From: an uncultured Prevotellaceae bacterium
GTDB lineage: Bacteria; Bacteroidota; Bacteroidia; Bacteroidales; Bacteroidaceae
Reading direction: 5' to 3'
DNA length: 64,000 bases
Assembly (NCBI GenBank): GCA_900316985.1
Contig: ONFE01000016.1
Span: 1-64,000 of the forward strand
The notes under the pieces are model-generated. The model was not told the DNA's origin and made no database searches. It was given only the letters and a program-made list of their open reading frames with translations. Position numbers and translations under genes: made by a program. This document shows positions 1-8,929 of the stretch, in pieces (within the stretch, counting starts at the first letter, position 1; each line of letters begins with the position of its first letter).

Positions 1-307
1 CACCTTCATCAAAGCCCTTTGTGAAGAACTGGGTGTTGAAGACGTCATTACCTCCCCCACCTTCGCCATCGTCAACGAATACAGCCTCCCCCTTGGGGGA
101 AGGTTGGAGGGGGCTCTCTATCATTTCGATTTCTACCGCATCAAGAAGATTGAGGAAGTCTATGACATGGGCTATGAGGACTATTTTTACAGCGGCAATC
201 TCTGTCTTATTGAGTGGCCGGAACTCATCGAAGACCTCCTGCCCGAGGATGCCCTCCGCGTCACCATCGAGGAACAGCCCGACGGCTCCCGCACTATTAC
301 CTGGTAA
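1..307 (+). CDS. tsaE: TsaE, tRNA t6A-modification ATPase (3' part only)
   Basis: C-terminal two thirds of TsaE, the ATPase that assists TsaB/TsaD in making threonylcarbamoyladenosine at position 37 of ANN-decoding tRNAs. The frame is open from base 2. Family signatures seen are PTFAIVNEY, then HFDFYRI, then EWPE. The Walker A lysine region lies before the window. Between NEY and YHFDFYRI sits a short extra stretch, [10 protein letters not shown], encoded by a GC-rich hairpin repeat found elsewhere in the window; in most TsaE proteins this loop is shorter. The gene ends ...TITW. Identity is firm from the motifs; only the start is missing. Confidence 0.9.
   Translation, partial: TFIKALCEELGVEDVITSPTFAIVNEYSLPLGGRLEGALYHFDFYRIKKIEEVYDMGYEDYFYSGNLCLIEWPELIEDLLPEDALRVTIEEQPDGSRTITW
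85..116. repeat. GC-rich REP-like hairpin inside tsaE
   Basis: CCTCCCCC-TT-GGGGGAAGG followed by TTGGAGGGGGCT. It matches an intergenic copy at 47479-47507 (CCTCCCC-TC-GGGGAGG then TTTGGTGGGGGTT) and a copy in the opposite orientation inside the phosphatase/GH92 gene (32763-32797). The reading frame of tsaE stays open across it, adding a glycine- and leucine-rich loop. Confidence 0.7.
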
Positions 308-311
308 ATTT

Positions 312-419
312 CTTCCAATGGCAACCTCGAGTACAAACTAATTTACTTTGTTTCGCTTCCAGGCTTTGGATGGGATGCTTCCAATGGTTGTTTGTGGAAC
401 AAACTAAATTACTTTGTTC
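312..419. repeat. Imperfect direct repeat in the tsaE-trxA gap
   Basis: CTTCCAATGG at 312 and 378 and ACAAACTAATTTACTTTGTT at 333, repeated with one change at 400, make two copies of a block about 66 bp apart. No gene is visible in this 218-bp gap apart from the terminator next to trxA. Confidence 0.5.
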
Positions 420-469
420 CCAAGGCATTGATTGCCCGTCCGGCTATATATAATCAAATGACATAAAAC

Positions 470-503
470 AAATAAGTGCTACCCGTATGAGTAGCACTTA
501 TTT
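470..503 (-). terminator. Intrinsic terminator of trxA
   Basis: Perfect 13-bp inverted repeat (AAATAAGTGCTAC, 8-nt loop, GTAGCACTTATTT) starting 22 nt after the trxA stop. On the minus strand it is followed by GTTTTATG, a weak U tract. It could also stop tsaE transcription arriving from the left. Confidence 0.7.
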
Positions 504-525
504 GATGGGGAATTGTCAGACGGAA

Positions 526-840
526 TCAAAGCAGGGCATCGAACTTCTGCTGCAGATTGGCCTTTGTGGTGGCACCTACGAACTTGTCGACGAGCTGTCC
601 GTTCTTGAAGAACATGATGGTAGGGATGTTGCGGATGCCCATCTCTGCGGCAATGTCGTCAGCCTCCTCCACGTCGCACTTGCCAACGACGATGCGGCCG
701 TCGTATTCCTCTGCCAACTGCGAGATGATGGGGCCTACCATACGGCATGGGCCACACCAGGTTGCCCAGAAATCAACTACCAACGGCATATCGCCATTCT
801 TCAGACTCTCGAAATTCTCGTTTGTGATGTTTACTTCCAT
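526..840 (-). CDS. trxA: Thioredoxin
   Basis: Small cytoplasmic dithiol oxidoreductase of 104 residues, a typical length for thioredoxin. The redox motif W28-C-G-P-C32 follows the usual beta strand VVDFWA, and the cis-proline segment IPTIMFF is present at about residue 73. It keeps reductive enzymes and oxidative-stress peroxidases reduced. It lies 93 bp downstream of dnaE on the same strand, with only an octamer tandem repeat between and no recognisable TAnnTTTG box, so read-through from dnaE is plausible. No signal peptide. Confidence 0.95.
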   Translation of the reverse strand: MEVNITNENFESLKNGDMPLVVDFWATWCGPCRMVGPIISQLAEEYDGRIVVGKCDVEEADDIAAEMGIRNIPTIMFFKNGQLVDKFVGATTKANLQQKFDALL

Positions 841-847
841 TGTTTGT

Positions 848-895
848 GAGTTTATGAGTTTATAAGTTTGTGAGTTTATAAGTTTGTGAGTTTAT
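848..895. repeat. Octamer tandem array between dnaE and trxA
   Basis: Six consecutive 8-bp units of the form RAGTTTRT (GAGTTTAT or AAGTTTGT). It fills almost the whole dnaE-trxA spacer. It belongs with the other 6-8-bp arrays of the window. Confidence 0.8.
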
Positions 896-933
896 AAGTA
901 TTGCCATGCAAAGACCATGCCACCGGCGGTGGC

Positions 934-3900
934 TCAGTTGATGCGGTATTCCATTGCGGGGTTGGCATCCAGATATGAAAGAAGTTCGCGGTTGACATCA
1001 ATGGTCTGGCTGCGACTGTGGAGCAAGAGGGGCGTCGTGCTTTCCGGATTCTTTATCTGGAAATAGAGTTGGATATTGCCCGGATGCTCGCTGAGGAGCG
1101 TGGTGAGGTCAGTAACCATCGCCTCATCGATGGTATCGGAATCGAAAGAGATGGTGAACTTCTCGATGTTCTCATCCTTGGCCCTACTCATGAACTGGAT
1201 ATTGGCAATCTGGATGGAGAGGAAGGTGCTGTTCTGGAACTTAGGAGCACACTTGCCTTGGATATAGATGGTGTAGCCCTCAACCATCATTCCGCGCCAT
1301 TTTGTCCATTCCTCACCAAAGAGTGCCAGTTCGCCGGAACCTTCGAAATCCTCGATAGTGACAAAACCGCATGGGTCTCCGCGCTTGGTGGTCTTCTCAC
1401 GCACTTGGGTGATGATGCCTCCCAACTGGAATCCTTCCTTGCGGGCAAGAGCCTCGCGATCGTTGAGTTCAGGACAATGGGTGTTGCACATTCCCTTAAG
1501 CACGATGCTGTATTCATCAAGCGGATGGGCCGAAAGGTAGATGCCCACGAGGTCACGCTCCTTGTTGAGGCGTTCCAGGTTGCTCCATTCCTCGACGGCC
1601 ACAGGAACCTGCGGAGTAGCTATCTCCACGCTGCCCATATCACCGAAGAGGGAATTGCGCGATTCCTGCTGTTCCTGCTGGAACAACTGTCCGTAGCGCA
1701 TCAGCGTGTCGAGGAATACTTCGCCCTTATTGTTGAGCGCGAAATACTGTTCACGGCTCAGACCGAAGCTATCGAAACCGCCGCTGAGTGCCATGCTCTC
1801 GAAAGCCTTACGGTTGCAGGCTGACAAATTGACGCGTTCGACGACATCAAAGATGCTCTTATAGGGACCGTTCTGCTCGCGCTCGGAAATCATGGCGGCG
1901 GCGGCAGCTGAGCCCATTCCTTTAATACCGGCAAGACCGAAGCGGATTTCGCCCTTGTGGTTGGCAGAGAACTTCAGGAAACTCTCGTTGATGTCGGGGC
2001 CCTTGGTGGGAATGCCCATCGACTTGCATTCGTCCATCAGTTTGGTCACTTCGGTGATATTATTCATATTGCGACTCATCACGGCTGCCATATACTCGGC
2101 AGGATAGTGAGCCTTGAGGTAGCCTGTCTGATAAGCCACCCACGAATAACAGGCGGCATGCGACTTATTGAACGCATAGGAGGCGAATTTCTCCCAGTCG
2201 GCCCAAATCTTCTCGAGCACCTTCGGGTCATGGCCGTTGGCCTTTCCACCATCTATGAACTTTGGCTTCATGGCGTCAACGATGTCTTTCTTCTTCTTAC
2301 CCATCGCCTTACGTAAAGCATCACTCTCACCGCGAGTGAAATTGGCCAGTTGGCGGGAGAGCAACATCACCTGCTCCTGATAGACGGTGATACCATAGGT
2401 GTCTTTCAGGTATTTCTCCATGCAGGGGATATCGTAGGTAATGGCTTCGCGGCCATTCTTTCGGGCGATAAAGGATGGAATGTAGTCCATGGGGCCCGGA
2501 CGATAGAGGGCGTTCATAGCGATGAGGTCCTCGAAGACCGTGGGATGGAGCTCGCGGAGATATTTCTGCATGCCGGAGGATTCGAACTGGAAAGTACCGA
2601 TGGTACGTCCTTGCTGATAGAGTTCGTAGGTCTTGGGATCGTCGATGGGAATGGTATCGAGATCAACCTCATGGCCAGTGTTGAGTTTGACATTCTCCAC
2701 GGCTTCCTTCAGGATGGAAAGAGTCTTCAGTCCAAGGAAGTCCATCTTGATCAGACCTGTGGATTCAATGACGTGGCCGTCGTATTGCGTGCAATGTAGC
2801 TTATGGCCGGGATTGTCCTTGTCTTCCACCACCGAGACGGGCACCCAGTCGGAAATAGGGTCGCGGCAGATAATGAATCCGCAGGCATGGATACCTGTTC
2901 CACGGACGGTTCCTTCGAGCATCTTGGCATATTTCATCGTGTTGCGCAGACGCACATCGGGCGAACTGACGGCATCCTGCAATTCGGGCACGCACTTGAT
3001 GGCGTTAGGCAGATTCATCTTCATGCCGTCGGGCAGACGGTCGGGGATGGCCTTGCAGAGCCGGTTCACCACGTCGAGCGGAACTTTCTCCACGCGGGCC
3101 ACATCCTTGATGGAGTTCTTGGTGGCCATCGTGCCGTAGGTGATGATATGGGCGCAGTTGTCATGGCCATATTTGTCTTCCACCCATTCGAGCACCCTTC
3201 CGCGACCATCGTCGTCGAAGTCGGTATCGATATCTGGCAGCGAGATACGGTCGGGATTGAGGAAACGCTCAAACAGCAAGTCGTATTTCAGGGGGTCTAT
3301 CTTGGTGATACCCAGACAATAGGCCACCACGGAACCAGCAGCGGAACCACGTCCGGGACCTACCATCACACCCAGTTCGTCGCGGGCGGAGTTGATAAAG
3401 TCCTGCACGATGAGGAAGTAGCCGGGGAAGCCCATGGTCTTCATGATATGGAGTTCGAAACGGATGCGTTCCTCCACTTCCTGAGAAAGGGGGTCTCCAT
3501 AGATACGGTGGGCTCCGTCGTATGCCAGTTTGGCCAGATAGTCTGCCTCGAACTTGATACGGTAGAGTTTGTCGAGACCGCCTAGTTTCTTCACCTTCTT
3601 CTCGCCTTCCTCACGAGGTAGCTGGTTCTCACCGTTCTCATCGCTAGTGAACTCGTCAAAGAGCTGCTCCGGAGTAATCTTTCGGCGCCATTCCTCTTCC
3701 GTTCCAAAACTCTCGGGGATTGGGAAGAACGGCATGATGGGGGCATGCTCAATATCATAGGTCTCTACCTTATCGAGTATCTCCAGGGTGTTACTGAGCG
3801 CTTCAGGCACATCGGAGAAGATTTCGTTCATCTCCTCGCGAGTCTTAAACCACTCCTGCTTGGAATAGAGCATACGAGTAGGGTCATCCAGATCCTTGCC

Positions 3901-4644
3901 CGTGGAGAGGCAGAGCAGATGGTCGTGGGCTTCGGCATTCTCTTCGTCCACGAAGTGGGCATCATTGGTGCATACGAGCTTGATGCCGTATTCCTTGGCC
4001 AGTTCTATCAGCACGCGGTTGGCTTTCTGCTGAAGGGGGAAGGTTTCGCGATTGGCACGGACGGAAGGATCCTTCACCTCATGGCGCTGCAGTTCCAGGT
4101 AATAATCATCGCCGAAAACCCGATGATACCACTCAATGGCCTCGCGGGCCCCGGCAATATCGTCGCGGATGATCTTGGCAGGAACCTCACCGGCAATACA
4201 GGCCGAACAGACGATGAGGTCTTCATGGAAGCGCTCCAAATCTTCCCGGTCGGTGCGGGGACGCATATAGAAGCCGTCAACCCATGAACGCGAAACAAGT
4301 TTAATAAGGTTTTTATAGCCATTGTAATTCTTGGCCAGCACGATAAGGTGCCATCCGCTCCTATCACCCTTGTCGGCCTCACGGAGTTCCTTCTTGCGGT
4401 GAGCCACGTACATCTCACAGCCGAAGATGGGTTTGAATGGCTCCAAACCTTCCTTCTTACGACTGCCGTTCACCTTGTTGCAGTAGTCGAACAATTCCTT
4501 CACGCCGAACATGTTGCCGTGGTCGGTGATGGCCATACCGCGCATTCCATTGCCGATAGCCTTGTCAACCAGTTTCTTGATGCTCGATTGACCGTCGAGG
4601 ATGCTATAATAGGTGTGTACGTGTAAATGTATAAAATCTTCCAT
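934..4644 (-). CDS. dnaE: DNA polymerase III alpha subunit
   Basis: Replicative polymerase of 1236 residues. The N-terminal PHP domain starts at HLHVHTYYS, the polymerase core carries the catalytic aspartates in PDIDTDF at about residue 473, and an OB-fold domain with GGIITQVREKTTKRGDPCGF follows at about residues 1040-1140. The start is set at MEDFIHLH: a better-placed upstream ATG (MDLIM) overlaps the promoter -7 box at 4654-4661, so it cannot be transcribed. The transcript would begin only a few nucleotides before the chosen ATG, making it effectively leaderless. A bare DnaE of the E. coli type with no exonuclease domain insert. Confidence 0.97.
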   Translation of the reverse strand: MEDFIHLHVHTYYSILDGQSSIKKLVDKAIGNGMRGMAITDHGNMFGVKELFDYCNKVNGSRKKEGLEPFKPIFGCEMYVAHRKKELREADKGDRSGWHLIVLAKNYNGYKNLIKLVSRSWVDGFYMRPRTDREDLERFHEDLIVCSACIAGEVPAKIIRDDIAGAREAIEWYHRVFGDDYYLELQRHEVKDPSVRANRETFPLQQKANRVLIELAKEYGIKLVCTNDAHFVDEENAEAHDHLLCLSTGKDLDDPTRMLYSKQEWFKTREEMNEIFSDVPEALSNTLEILDKVETYDIEHAPIMPFFPIPESFGTEEEWRRKITPEQLFDEFTSDENGENQLPREEGEKKVKKLGGLDKLYRIKFEADYLAKLAYDGAHRIYGDPLSQEVEERIRFELHIMKTMGFPGYFLIVQDFINSARDELGVMVGPGRGSAAGSVVAYCLGITKIDPLKYDLLFERFLNPDRISLPDIDTDFDDDGRGRVLEWVEDKYGHDNCAHIITYGTMATKNSIKDVARVEKVPLDVVNRLCKAIPDRLPDGMKMNLPNAIKCVPELQDAVSSPDVRLRNTMKYAKMLEGTVRGTGIHACGFIICRDPISDWVPVSVVEDKDNPGHKLHCTQYDGHVIESTGLIKMDFLGLKTLSILKEAVENVKLNTGHEVDLDTIPIDDPKTYELYQQGRTIGTFQFESSGMQKYLRELHPTVFEDLIAMNALYRPGPMDYIPSFIARKNGREAITYDIPCMEKYLKDTYGITVYQEQVMLLSRQLANFTRGESDALRKAMGKKKKDIVDAMKPKFIDGGKANGHDPKVLEKIWADWEKFASYAFNKSHAACYSWVAYQTGYLKAHYPAEYMAAVMSRNMNNITEVTKLMDECKSMGIPTKGPDINESFLKFSANHKGEIRFGLAGIKGMGSAAAAAMISEREQNGPYKSIFDVVERVNLSACNRKAFESMALSGGFDSFGLSREQYFALNNKGEVFLDTLMRYGQLFQQEQQESRNSLFGDMGSVEIATPQVPVAVEEWSNLERLNKERDLVGIYLSAHPLDEYSIVLKGMCNTHCPELNDREALARKEGFQLGGIITQVREKTTKRGDPCGFVTIEDFEGSGELALFGEEWTKWRGMMVEGYTIYIQGKCAPKFQNSTFLSIQIANIQFMSRAKDENIEKFTISFDSDTIDEAMVTDLTTLLSEHPGNIQLYFQIKNPESTTPLLLHSRSQTIDVNRELLSYLDANPAMEYRIN

Positions 4645-4653
4645 AATGAGGTC

Positions 4654-4685
4654 CAAAATTACATATTTCGGCTCATATTACCAAA
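4654..4685 (-). promoter_or_regulatory. dnaE promoter
   Basis: On the minus strand TTTG (4685-4682), a 20-nt spacer, then TAATTTTG (4661-4654), an exact match to the Bacteroidetes -33/-7 consensus. Predicted start of transcription is about 3 nt before the dnaE ATG. Confidence 0.75.
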
Positions 4686-4755
4686 GAAAATACGAAAATA
4701 AACCTTAAAAGTAAAAATTATGAATTATGAATAATGATTAATAAATTATTTTGAT

Positions 4756-4763
4756 TACCTTTG
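4756..4763 (+). promoter_or_regulatory. psd -7 box
   Basis: TACCTTTG in an AT-rich intergenic region, 30 nt before the psd start. No TTTG at the -33 distance is seen. Confidence 0.55.
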
Positions 4764-4793
4764 CACCACAAATTATGATGCATCAACCTATAT

Positions 4794-5486
4794 ATGGGTA
4801 AAAGAATAAAGAAACTTAAAAAAGTTAGACTACACCGTGAAGGAACGAACACTCTGCTCTACTCAGGCATCGCCATTGCAGTCATAGCAGCGTTACTATG
4901 GTATCTTTTTGATACAAAGATTCCCTTTTGGATATTCATAGTACTCTTTGGTATCGTTTATTGCACGGTCGTCAACTTCTACCGCTGTCCTATCCGCTAC
5001 TATGGAGGGGATACAGAGAATATCGTCGTGGCTCCTGCCGACGGCCGCATCGTGGTCATCGAGGAAGTGGAGGAAGAAAAGTATTTCCACGATAAGCGGC
5101 TGATGATCAGTATCTTCATGAGCCCTTTCAACGTGCACGCCAACTGGTATCCCGTGGACGGGCGTGTGAAATTCGTACATCATCAGAACGGTAATTTCCA
5201 CAAAGCCTGGCTGCCCAAGGCCAGCGAGGAGAACGAACATGCCGACGTGATGATTGAAGCCGACAACGGGCAGGATATACTCTGCCGGCAGATTGCCGGT
5301 GCCATGGCACGCCGCATCGTCACCTATGCCAAAGCCGACGAAGACTGTTATATCGACGAGCATCTGGGATTCATCAAGTTGGGTAGCCGCGTAGATGTGT
5401 TCCTTCCCATAGATTCTGAGGTATGCGTGAAAATGGGACAGGCCACCACGGGTGACCAGACGGTGATTGCCAAGCTCAAAGGTTAA
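4794..5486 (+). CDS. psd: Phosphatidylserine decarboxylase proenzyme
   Basis: Converts phosphatidylserine to phosphatidylethanolamine at the inner membrane. At 230 residues it is the short form of the family. Two membrane helices (about 21-40 and 44-64) precede the catalytic domain. The self-cleavage and pyruvoyl-forming serine is in FIKLGSR near residue 198, in the LGS form used by short Psd enzymes. The next gene, 23 bp downstream, is pssA, which makes its substrate, so the two form a phospholipid synthesis operon. Confidence 0.95.
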   Translation: MGKRIKKLKKVRLHREGTNTLLYSGIAIAVIAALLWYLFDTKIPFWIFIVLFGIVYCTVVNFYRCPIRYYGGDTENIVVAPADGRIVVIEEVEEEKYFHDKRLMISIFMSPFNVHANWYPVDGRVKFVHHQNGNFHKAWLPKASEENEHADVMIEADNGQDILCRQIAGAMARRIVTYAKADEDCYIDEHLGFIKLGSRVDVFLPIDSEVCVKMGQATTGDQTVIAKLKG

Positions 5487-5509
5487 GAATACATGGTTGT
5501 TTGTGAAAG

Positions 5510-6229
5510 ATGAGTATTAAGAAACATATCCCCAACAGTATTACCTGCTGCAATCTAATTTGCGGGTGTATCGCCACTTGTTTTGCCTTTGGCGGACAAC
5601 CTGCGATGGCACTGTTGTTCATCATACTCGGAGCCGTGTTCGACTTTTTTGACGGTATGACGGCAAGGCTTTTGGGCGTGTCTTCTCCCATTGGCAAGGA
5701 ACTGGACTCACTGGCTGACGATGTCACCTTCGGCGTGGCTCCTTCCACGATGATCTTCTACGAGCTCACCGTGATGGACTATCCCACCCTGCTGGAACCC
5801 CTGCGCCCCATACTTCCCTACGTGGCCTTCATCATGGCGGCTTTCTCTGCCTTACGATTGGCCAAATTCAATCTTGACGAACGTCAAGCCATGGGCTTCA
5901 TCGGATTGCCCACACCTGCCAATGCACTCTTCTGGGGAAGTATCATGGTGGGTGCCACCAGTCTGCTGGAAAGTAATGCGTGGATGGCTGTTGCCGTCAT
6001 CGTCATGGTCTTTATAAGCAGTTGGCTGCTGGTCAGCGAGATTCCCATGTTTGCCCTGAAGTTCAAGCATTGGGGCTGGGCTGAAAATAAACTGAAGTAT
6101 ATTTTCCTTATCACCTCTGCCATGCTCCTTCTCATTTTCCGCATTCCCGGCATTGCGCTGGTCATCGCATGGTATGTGCTGCTCTCCGCCTTCATCCAGC
6201 AACAGGCAAACCCGAAGATCGAAGGCTAA
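5510..6229 (+). CDS. pssA: CDP-diacylglycerol-serine O-phosphatidyltransferase
   Basis: Makes phosphatidylserine from CDP-diacylglycerol and serine. The CDP-alcohol phosphotransferase signature D-G-x2-A-R-x8-G-x3-D-x3-D is complete, running from DGMTAR through GKELDSLAD at about residues 46-70. The remainder is a string of hydrophobic helices, as expected for this integral membrane family. Directly downstream of psd, which consumes its product. Length (239 residues) is normal. Confidence 0.95.
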   Translation: MSIKKHIPNSITCCNLICGCIATCFAFGGQPAMALLFIILGAVFDFFDGMTARLLGVSSPIGKELDSLADDVTFGVAPSTMIFYELTVMDYPTLLEPLRPILPYVAFIMAAFSALRLAKFNLDERQAMGFIGLPTPANALFWGSIMVGATSLLESNAWMAVAVIVMVFISSWLLVSEIPMFALKFKHWGWAENKLKYIFLITSAMLLLIFRIPGIALVIAWYVLLSAFIQQQANPKIEG

Positions 6230-6234
6230 CAAAA

Positions 6235-6264
6235 GTTAAGGTTAAGGTTAACGTTAAGGTTTAA
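6235..6264. repeat. Hexamer tandem array
   Basis: Five near-copies of GTTAAG (with one GTTAAC and one GTTTAA) in the 40-bp gap after pssA. Confidence 0.7.
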
Positions 6265-6269
6265 TAGCC

Positions 6270-6518
6270 ATGTTTATCCTGAAGTTTCTCCTGATTCTGT
6301 TCATCGCATTTGTCGTAACGATAGGTGCCTTTATCTGGCGGGTGGCCAAAGGTTTCAACAATGCCCGCAAACAGTTTCAGGATATGGGACAGCAGAATAG
6401 GCAATCACGCAACGACAGCAAAGATCCTTCCATAATTGACCAACGCTCTCCAGAAGAAGCCAACCGCAAGATTATTCCCGACAGCGAAGGAGAATACGTG
6501 GATTACGAAGATGCCTAA
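6270..6518 (+). CDS. DUF4834-family small membrane protein
   Basis: 82 residues: one N-terminal membrane helix (about 3-22) followed by a polar, acidic cytoplasmic tail ending EYVDYEDA. This architecture is that of DUF4834, a Bacteroidetes family of unknown function. It follows pssA by 40 bp and precedes another single-span-region protein by 15 bp, so it is probably the third gene of the phospholipid operon. Confidence 0.75.
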   Translation: MFILKFLLILFIAFVVTIGAFIWRVAKGFNNARKQFQDMGQQNRQSRNDSKDPSIIDQRSPEEANRKIIPDSEGEYVDYEDA

Positions 6519-6533
6519 ATTCCTGAAACAAAG

Positions 6534-7022
6534 ATGAAAAGAACTGTAATTCTGAGTATCATAGCCATAGTGGTGCTGGTATTTCTATGTGGCCCATATG
6601 CAGGACTTGCCATACCCGTACTTTTGCTGGCCTATTTTTACATGAAGTATCACAAGGAGCGTGAGGAATCACCGGATGCAGAACGGATGGATATGCTGAC
6701 AACAGTGGATGAGGTAACGGCAAAATACGGAGAACCTGATGATGTCATCGTCACCAACGCCGTTCTGGCAAATGAGGTAGGCGGTGCTATTCTCGTCTAT
6801 CAGCAACAGGGATTCATGATTGCTGCTGGAGCCAAGATTCCCATTTCTGACATCGAGAGCGTAGCGGCCAAGAATATGGCTACACCCTATACGGTTGCTG
6901 AATACCAGGTAATCATCACCTGCAGGAATAAAGACTACCGCTATATCCGCTTCAACGTAGGCTATGATGAGGACTGGGCCTCGCAGGTAGTCGCAGATAT
7001 AGAAAAATACAGAGCCGGATAA
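6534..7022 (+). CDS. Hypothetical membrane-anchored protein
   Basis: 162 residues with two closely spaced N-terminal hydrophobic segments (about 4-20 and 22-38, separated by GPYAG), then a soluble domain that alternates short beta-like stretches (AILVYQQQGFMIAAGAKIP, YQVIITCRNKDYRYIRFNVG). I do not recognise the family. It closes the psd-pssA-DUF4834 run; its stop codon lies inside the terminator hairpin. A role at the envelope is likely from topology but not shown. Confidence 0.7.
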   Translation: MKRTVILSIIAIVVLVFLCGPYAGLAIPVLLLAYFYMKYHKEREESPDAERMDMLTTVDEVTAKYGEPDDVIVTNAVLANEVGGAILVYQQQGFMIAAGAKIPISDIESVAAKNMATPYTVAEYQVIITCRNKDYRYIRFNVGYDEDWASQVVADIEKYRAG

Positions 7023-7037
7023 CGACTCTGTATTTTT
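7003..7037. terminator. Bidirectional terminator overlapping a stop codon
   Basis: A perfect 12-bp stem, AAAAATACAGAG with CTCTGTATTTTT, 11-nt loop. It serves the plus-strand phospholipid operon and the converging minus-strand gene whose stop lies 8 bp away. The left arm is coding sequence for the last residues of the upstream protein. Confidence 0.85.
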
Positions 7038-7044
7038 AGTTTGA

Positions 7045-8922
7045 TTAGAAGCCGAAAGCCCTGTAGGAATGGGCAGGCAGTTTCAGACGGAAAACCGTCT
7101 GTCCCTCCCGATAGGGAGCCCAGCGATTGTTGCCATAAACGACATCGGCAGCAGGCTTCAATTGGCCGTTATCTTCCAGACTGCGGATACCGGACACCTT
7201 ACTGTTGAACACTACATTCACATCCACGGCCTCATCATTGAAGTTCTCTACTACAAACGTCTTGTTGTCGTAAGGGAACAAGGCTATCTTGGAACGGCCT
7301 TCAATATAGTAACCCACGTCACGGCTCATACGGCTGCGAATGACGTTCAACGCCCCGGCTGGATAATCGTAGAGATTACCGAAATCATCAGGAATGGTGA
7401 GCACGTATAGTGTTCCCTTGGAATAGGTGTCACGAAGCAGAATGGGATAACCGGAAACGCCACCATCCAATGGACGGCCTGCACTGACCACCTCCCATGC
7501 ATCATTCGTGAAATATTTCACCTGCGGGATAATGAACTCACGCGAAGACTTCCCCTGACGGCCGAAATCGTTGACCATGGCTTTCAGGTCACCGCAATAG
7601 AGTTCGCAAACATCGGCCAGCTGGTCCTTAATCTGCTTAAGCAGACCTGTGGTCACGATGACGTCACCACCCTTACGCAACTGCTCTTTAATCTTCTCAA
7701 CAATCTGCGGGTCTTTGGCAGCCTGCTGGGTGAGCAGCAGTTGCTGTTTGTTGTCGAGCCAACGGGGATACATATCCATCGGCAGACCAATCATACCGAG
7801 ATAGTTCTGCAGAAAATCCTCACCTGATGAATGGAAAGGCTTGTAGGATGCCAGTCCGATAGGATTGCCCAGCTGCCCGATAATCTTGTCATCGTTGCGG
7901 AGCGTGACAGAAGCGATTCGCGCCAAAGTGGAAGGCTGGATGGTCTTGTTACTTTTATTGAAAGGAGCTGCCATCTCATCGTAGTTGAAACTGGTGGTAC
8001 CGTCCTGCCAGGCGCGCTTTTGTTGCGGCGACATCTTCACCTCAGCCAACTGCATATAGTTCCAGAGGATGATCTCGGGTGTCTTGGAAAGCATCGTGAG
8101 GTGTACTTGTTCAGCATAGCGGTCCACACCCATGTGAATACCTCCAGCATCCACCCATCCGCCTCCGTTCTTTCCGGGAGCGATATTGTCGAAGTAACGC
8201 ACCACATTATAACTGAGATAGTTCTGCAGATGCTGAGCACTTCCGGGATCGCGCGTTTCGGTACCTGTCCAGAGTCCGTCAAAATAAACGGGTTCTTCCT
8301 CCAGATTGAAACCGAGACCGTGGAAATGATCGTACCAGTTGGGGTATTTGATGATTACTTTCACCTTGGGATTCACCTTCTTTGCCGGTCCTACCACCAG
8401 TTCCTTGCCGGCATCAGCCATCAGGCGCAAGCGGTAGTCTGTCCAACTCTTACTGCCTTTGGCGGCAATCTCATCATCGTTCTTGATGTCGATGAAGAAG
8501 AAATCGTCGAGAATGAAATCGTCAAAATGCTTCGCCGTGTATTCAGCGATTTCCCTGACTTTCTGACGGTCGGCAGGACGCGCATAACTGTAAGTCTCGA
8601 AATCAGAGGGTTCTGAGATGGTATAGGTAATGCCGCCACCCACTTCCAGACCCTGTTTCTGAAAGAAGTTCTTCACCTTGACCAACACTTTCTCATCCAC
8701 GATAAAGGCATCGCGATGGGTTTCAAGGTAGATTTTGTCAATGTCAACCTGTTCACTGATGGTTTTCCAAGTGGATTCAAGGAAATTCTTGTCGGCCATG
8801 CGTGCAACATCCTGAGCACGGACATAGGTCGAAACCTTGAAATTCTTGTAGTTCCCTGCCTGCAGGGCGACACTTATGAAGGCTGACAACAGAAATGCCG
8901 CGAATAGTCTTTTCTTCATCAT
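7045..8922 (-). CDS. Secreted protein with glycoside-hydrolase-like TIM-barrel features
   Basis: 625 residues with a signal peptide ending near LQAGNYKNF. The central part resembles a TIM-barrel glycosidase: strands ending in acidic residues (DDFILDDFFFIDIKNDDE), KVIIKYPNWYDHFHGLGF, EEPVYFDGLWTGTETRD and GGGWVDAGG. The C-terminal third is beta-rich. I cannot assign a GH family. It starts 7 bp after the GH3 gene and must be co-transcribed with it, so it probably works on the same oligosaccharide in the periplasm or at the surface. Confidence 0.65.
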   Translation of the reverse strand: MMKKRLFAAFLLSAFISVALQAGNYKNFKVSTYVRAQDVARMADKNFLESTWKTISEQVDIDKIYLETHRDAFIVDEKVLVKVKNFFQKQGLEVGGGITYTISEPSDFETYSYARPADRQKVREIAEYTAKHFDDFILDDFFFIDIKNDDEIAAKGSKSWTDYRLRLMADAGKELVVGPAKKVNPKVKVIIKYPNWYDHFHGLGFNLEEEPVYFDGLWTGTETRDPGSAQHLQNYLSYNVVRYFDNIAPGKNGGGWVDAGGIHMGVDRYAEQVHLTMLSKTPEIILWNYMQLAEVKMSPQQKRAWQDGTTSFNYDEMAAPFNKSNKTIQPSTLARIASVTLRNDDKIIGQLGNPIGLASYKPFHSSGEDFLQNYLGMIGLPMDMYPRWLDNKQQLLLTQQAAKDPQIVEKIKEQLRKGGDVIVTTGLLKQIKDQLADVCELYCGDLKAMVNDFGRQGKSSREFIIPQVKYFTNDAWEVVSAGRPLDGGVSGYPILLRDTYSKGTLYVLTIPDDFGNLYDYPAGALNVIRSRMSRDVGYYIEGRSKIALFPYDNKTFVVENFNDEAVDVNVVFNSKVSGIRSLEDNGQLKPAADVVYGNNRWAPYREGQTVFRLKLPAHSYRAFGF

Positions 8923-8929
8923 ATAAGGA

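Noticed and set aside
1018-1824. Long open frame antisense to dnaE
   Set aside because: A shadow of a strongly conserved gene on the other strand; many such frames occur opposite GC-rich genes here.
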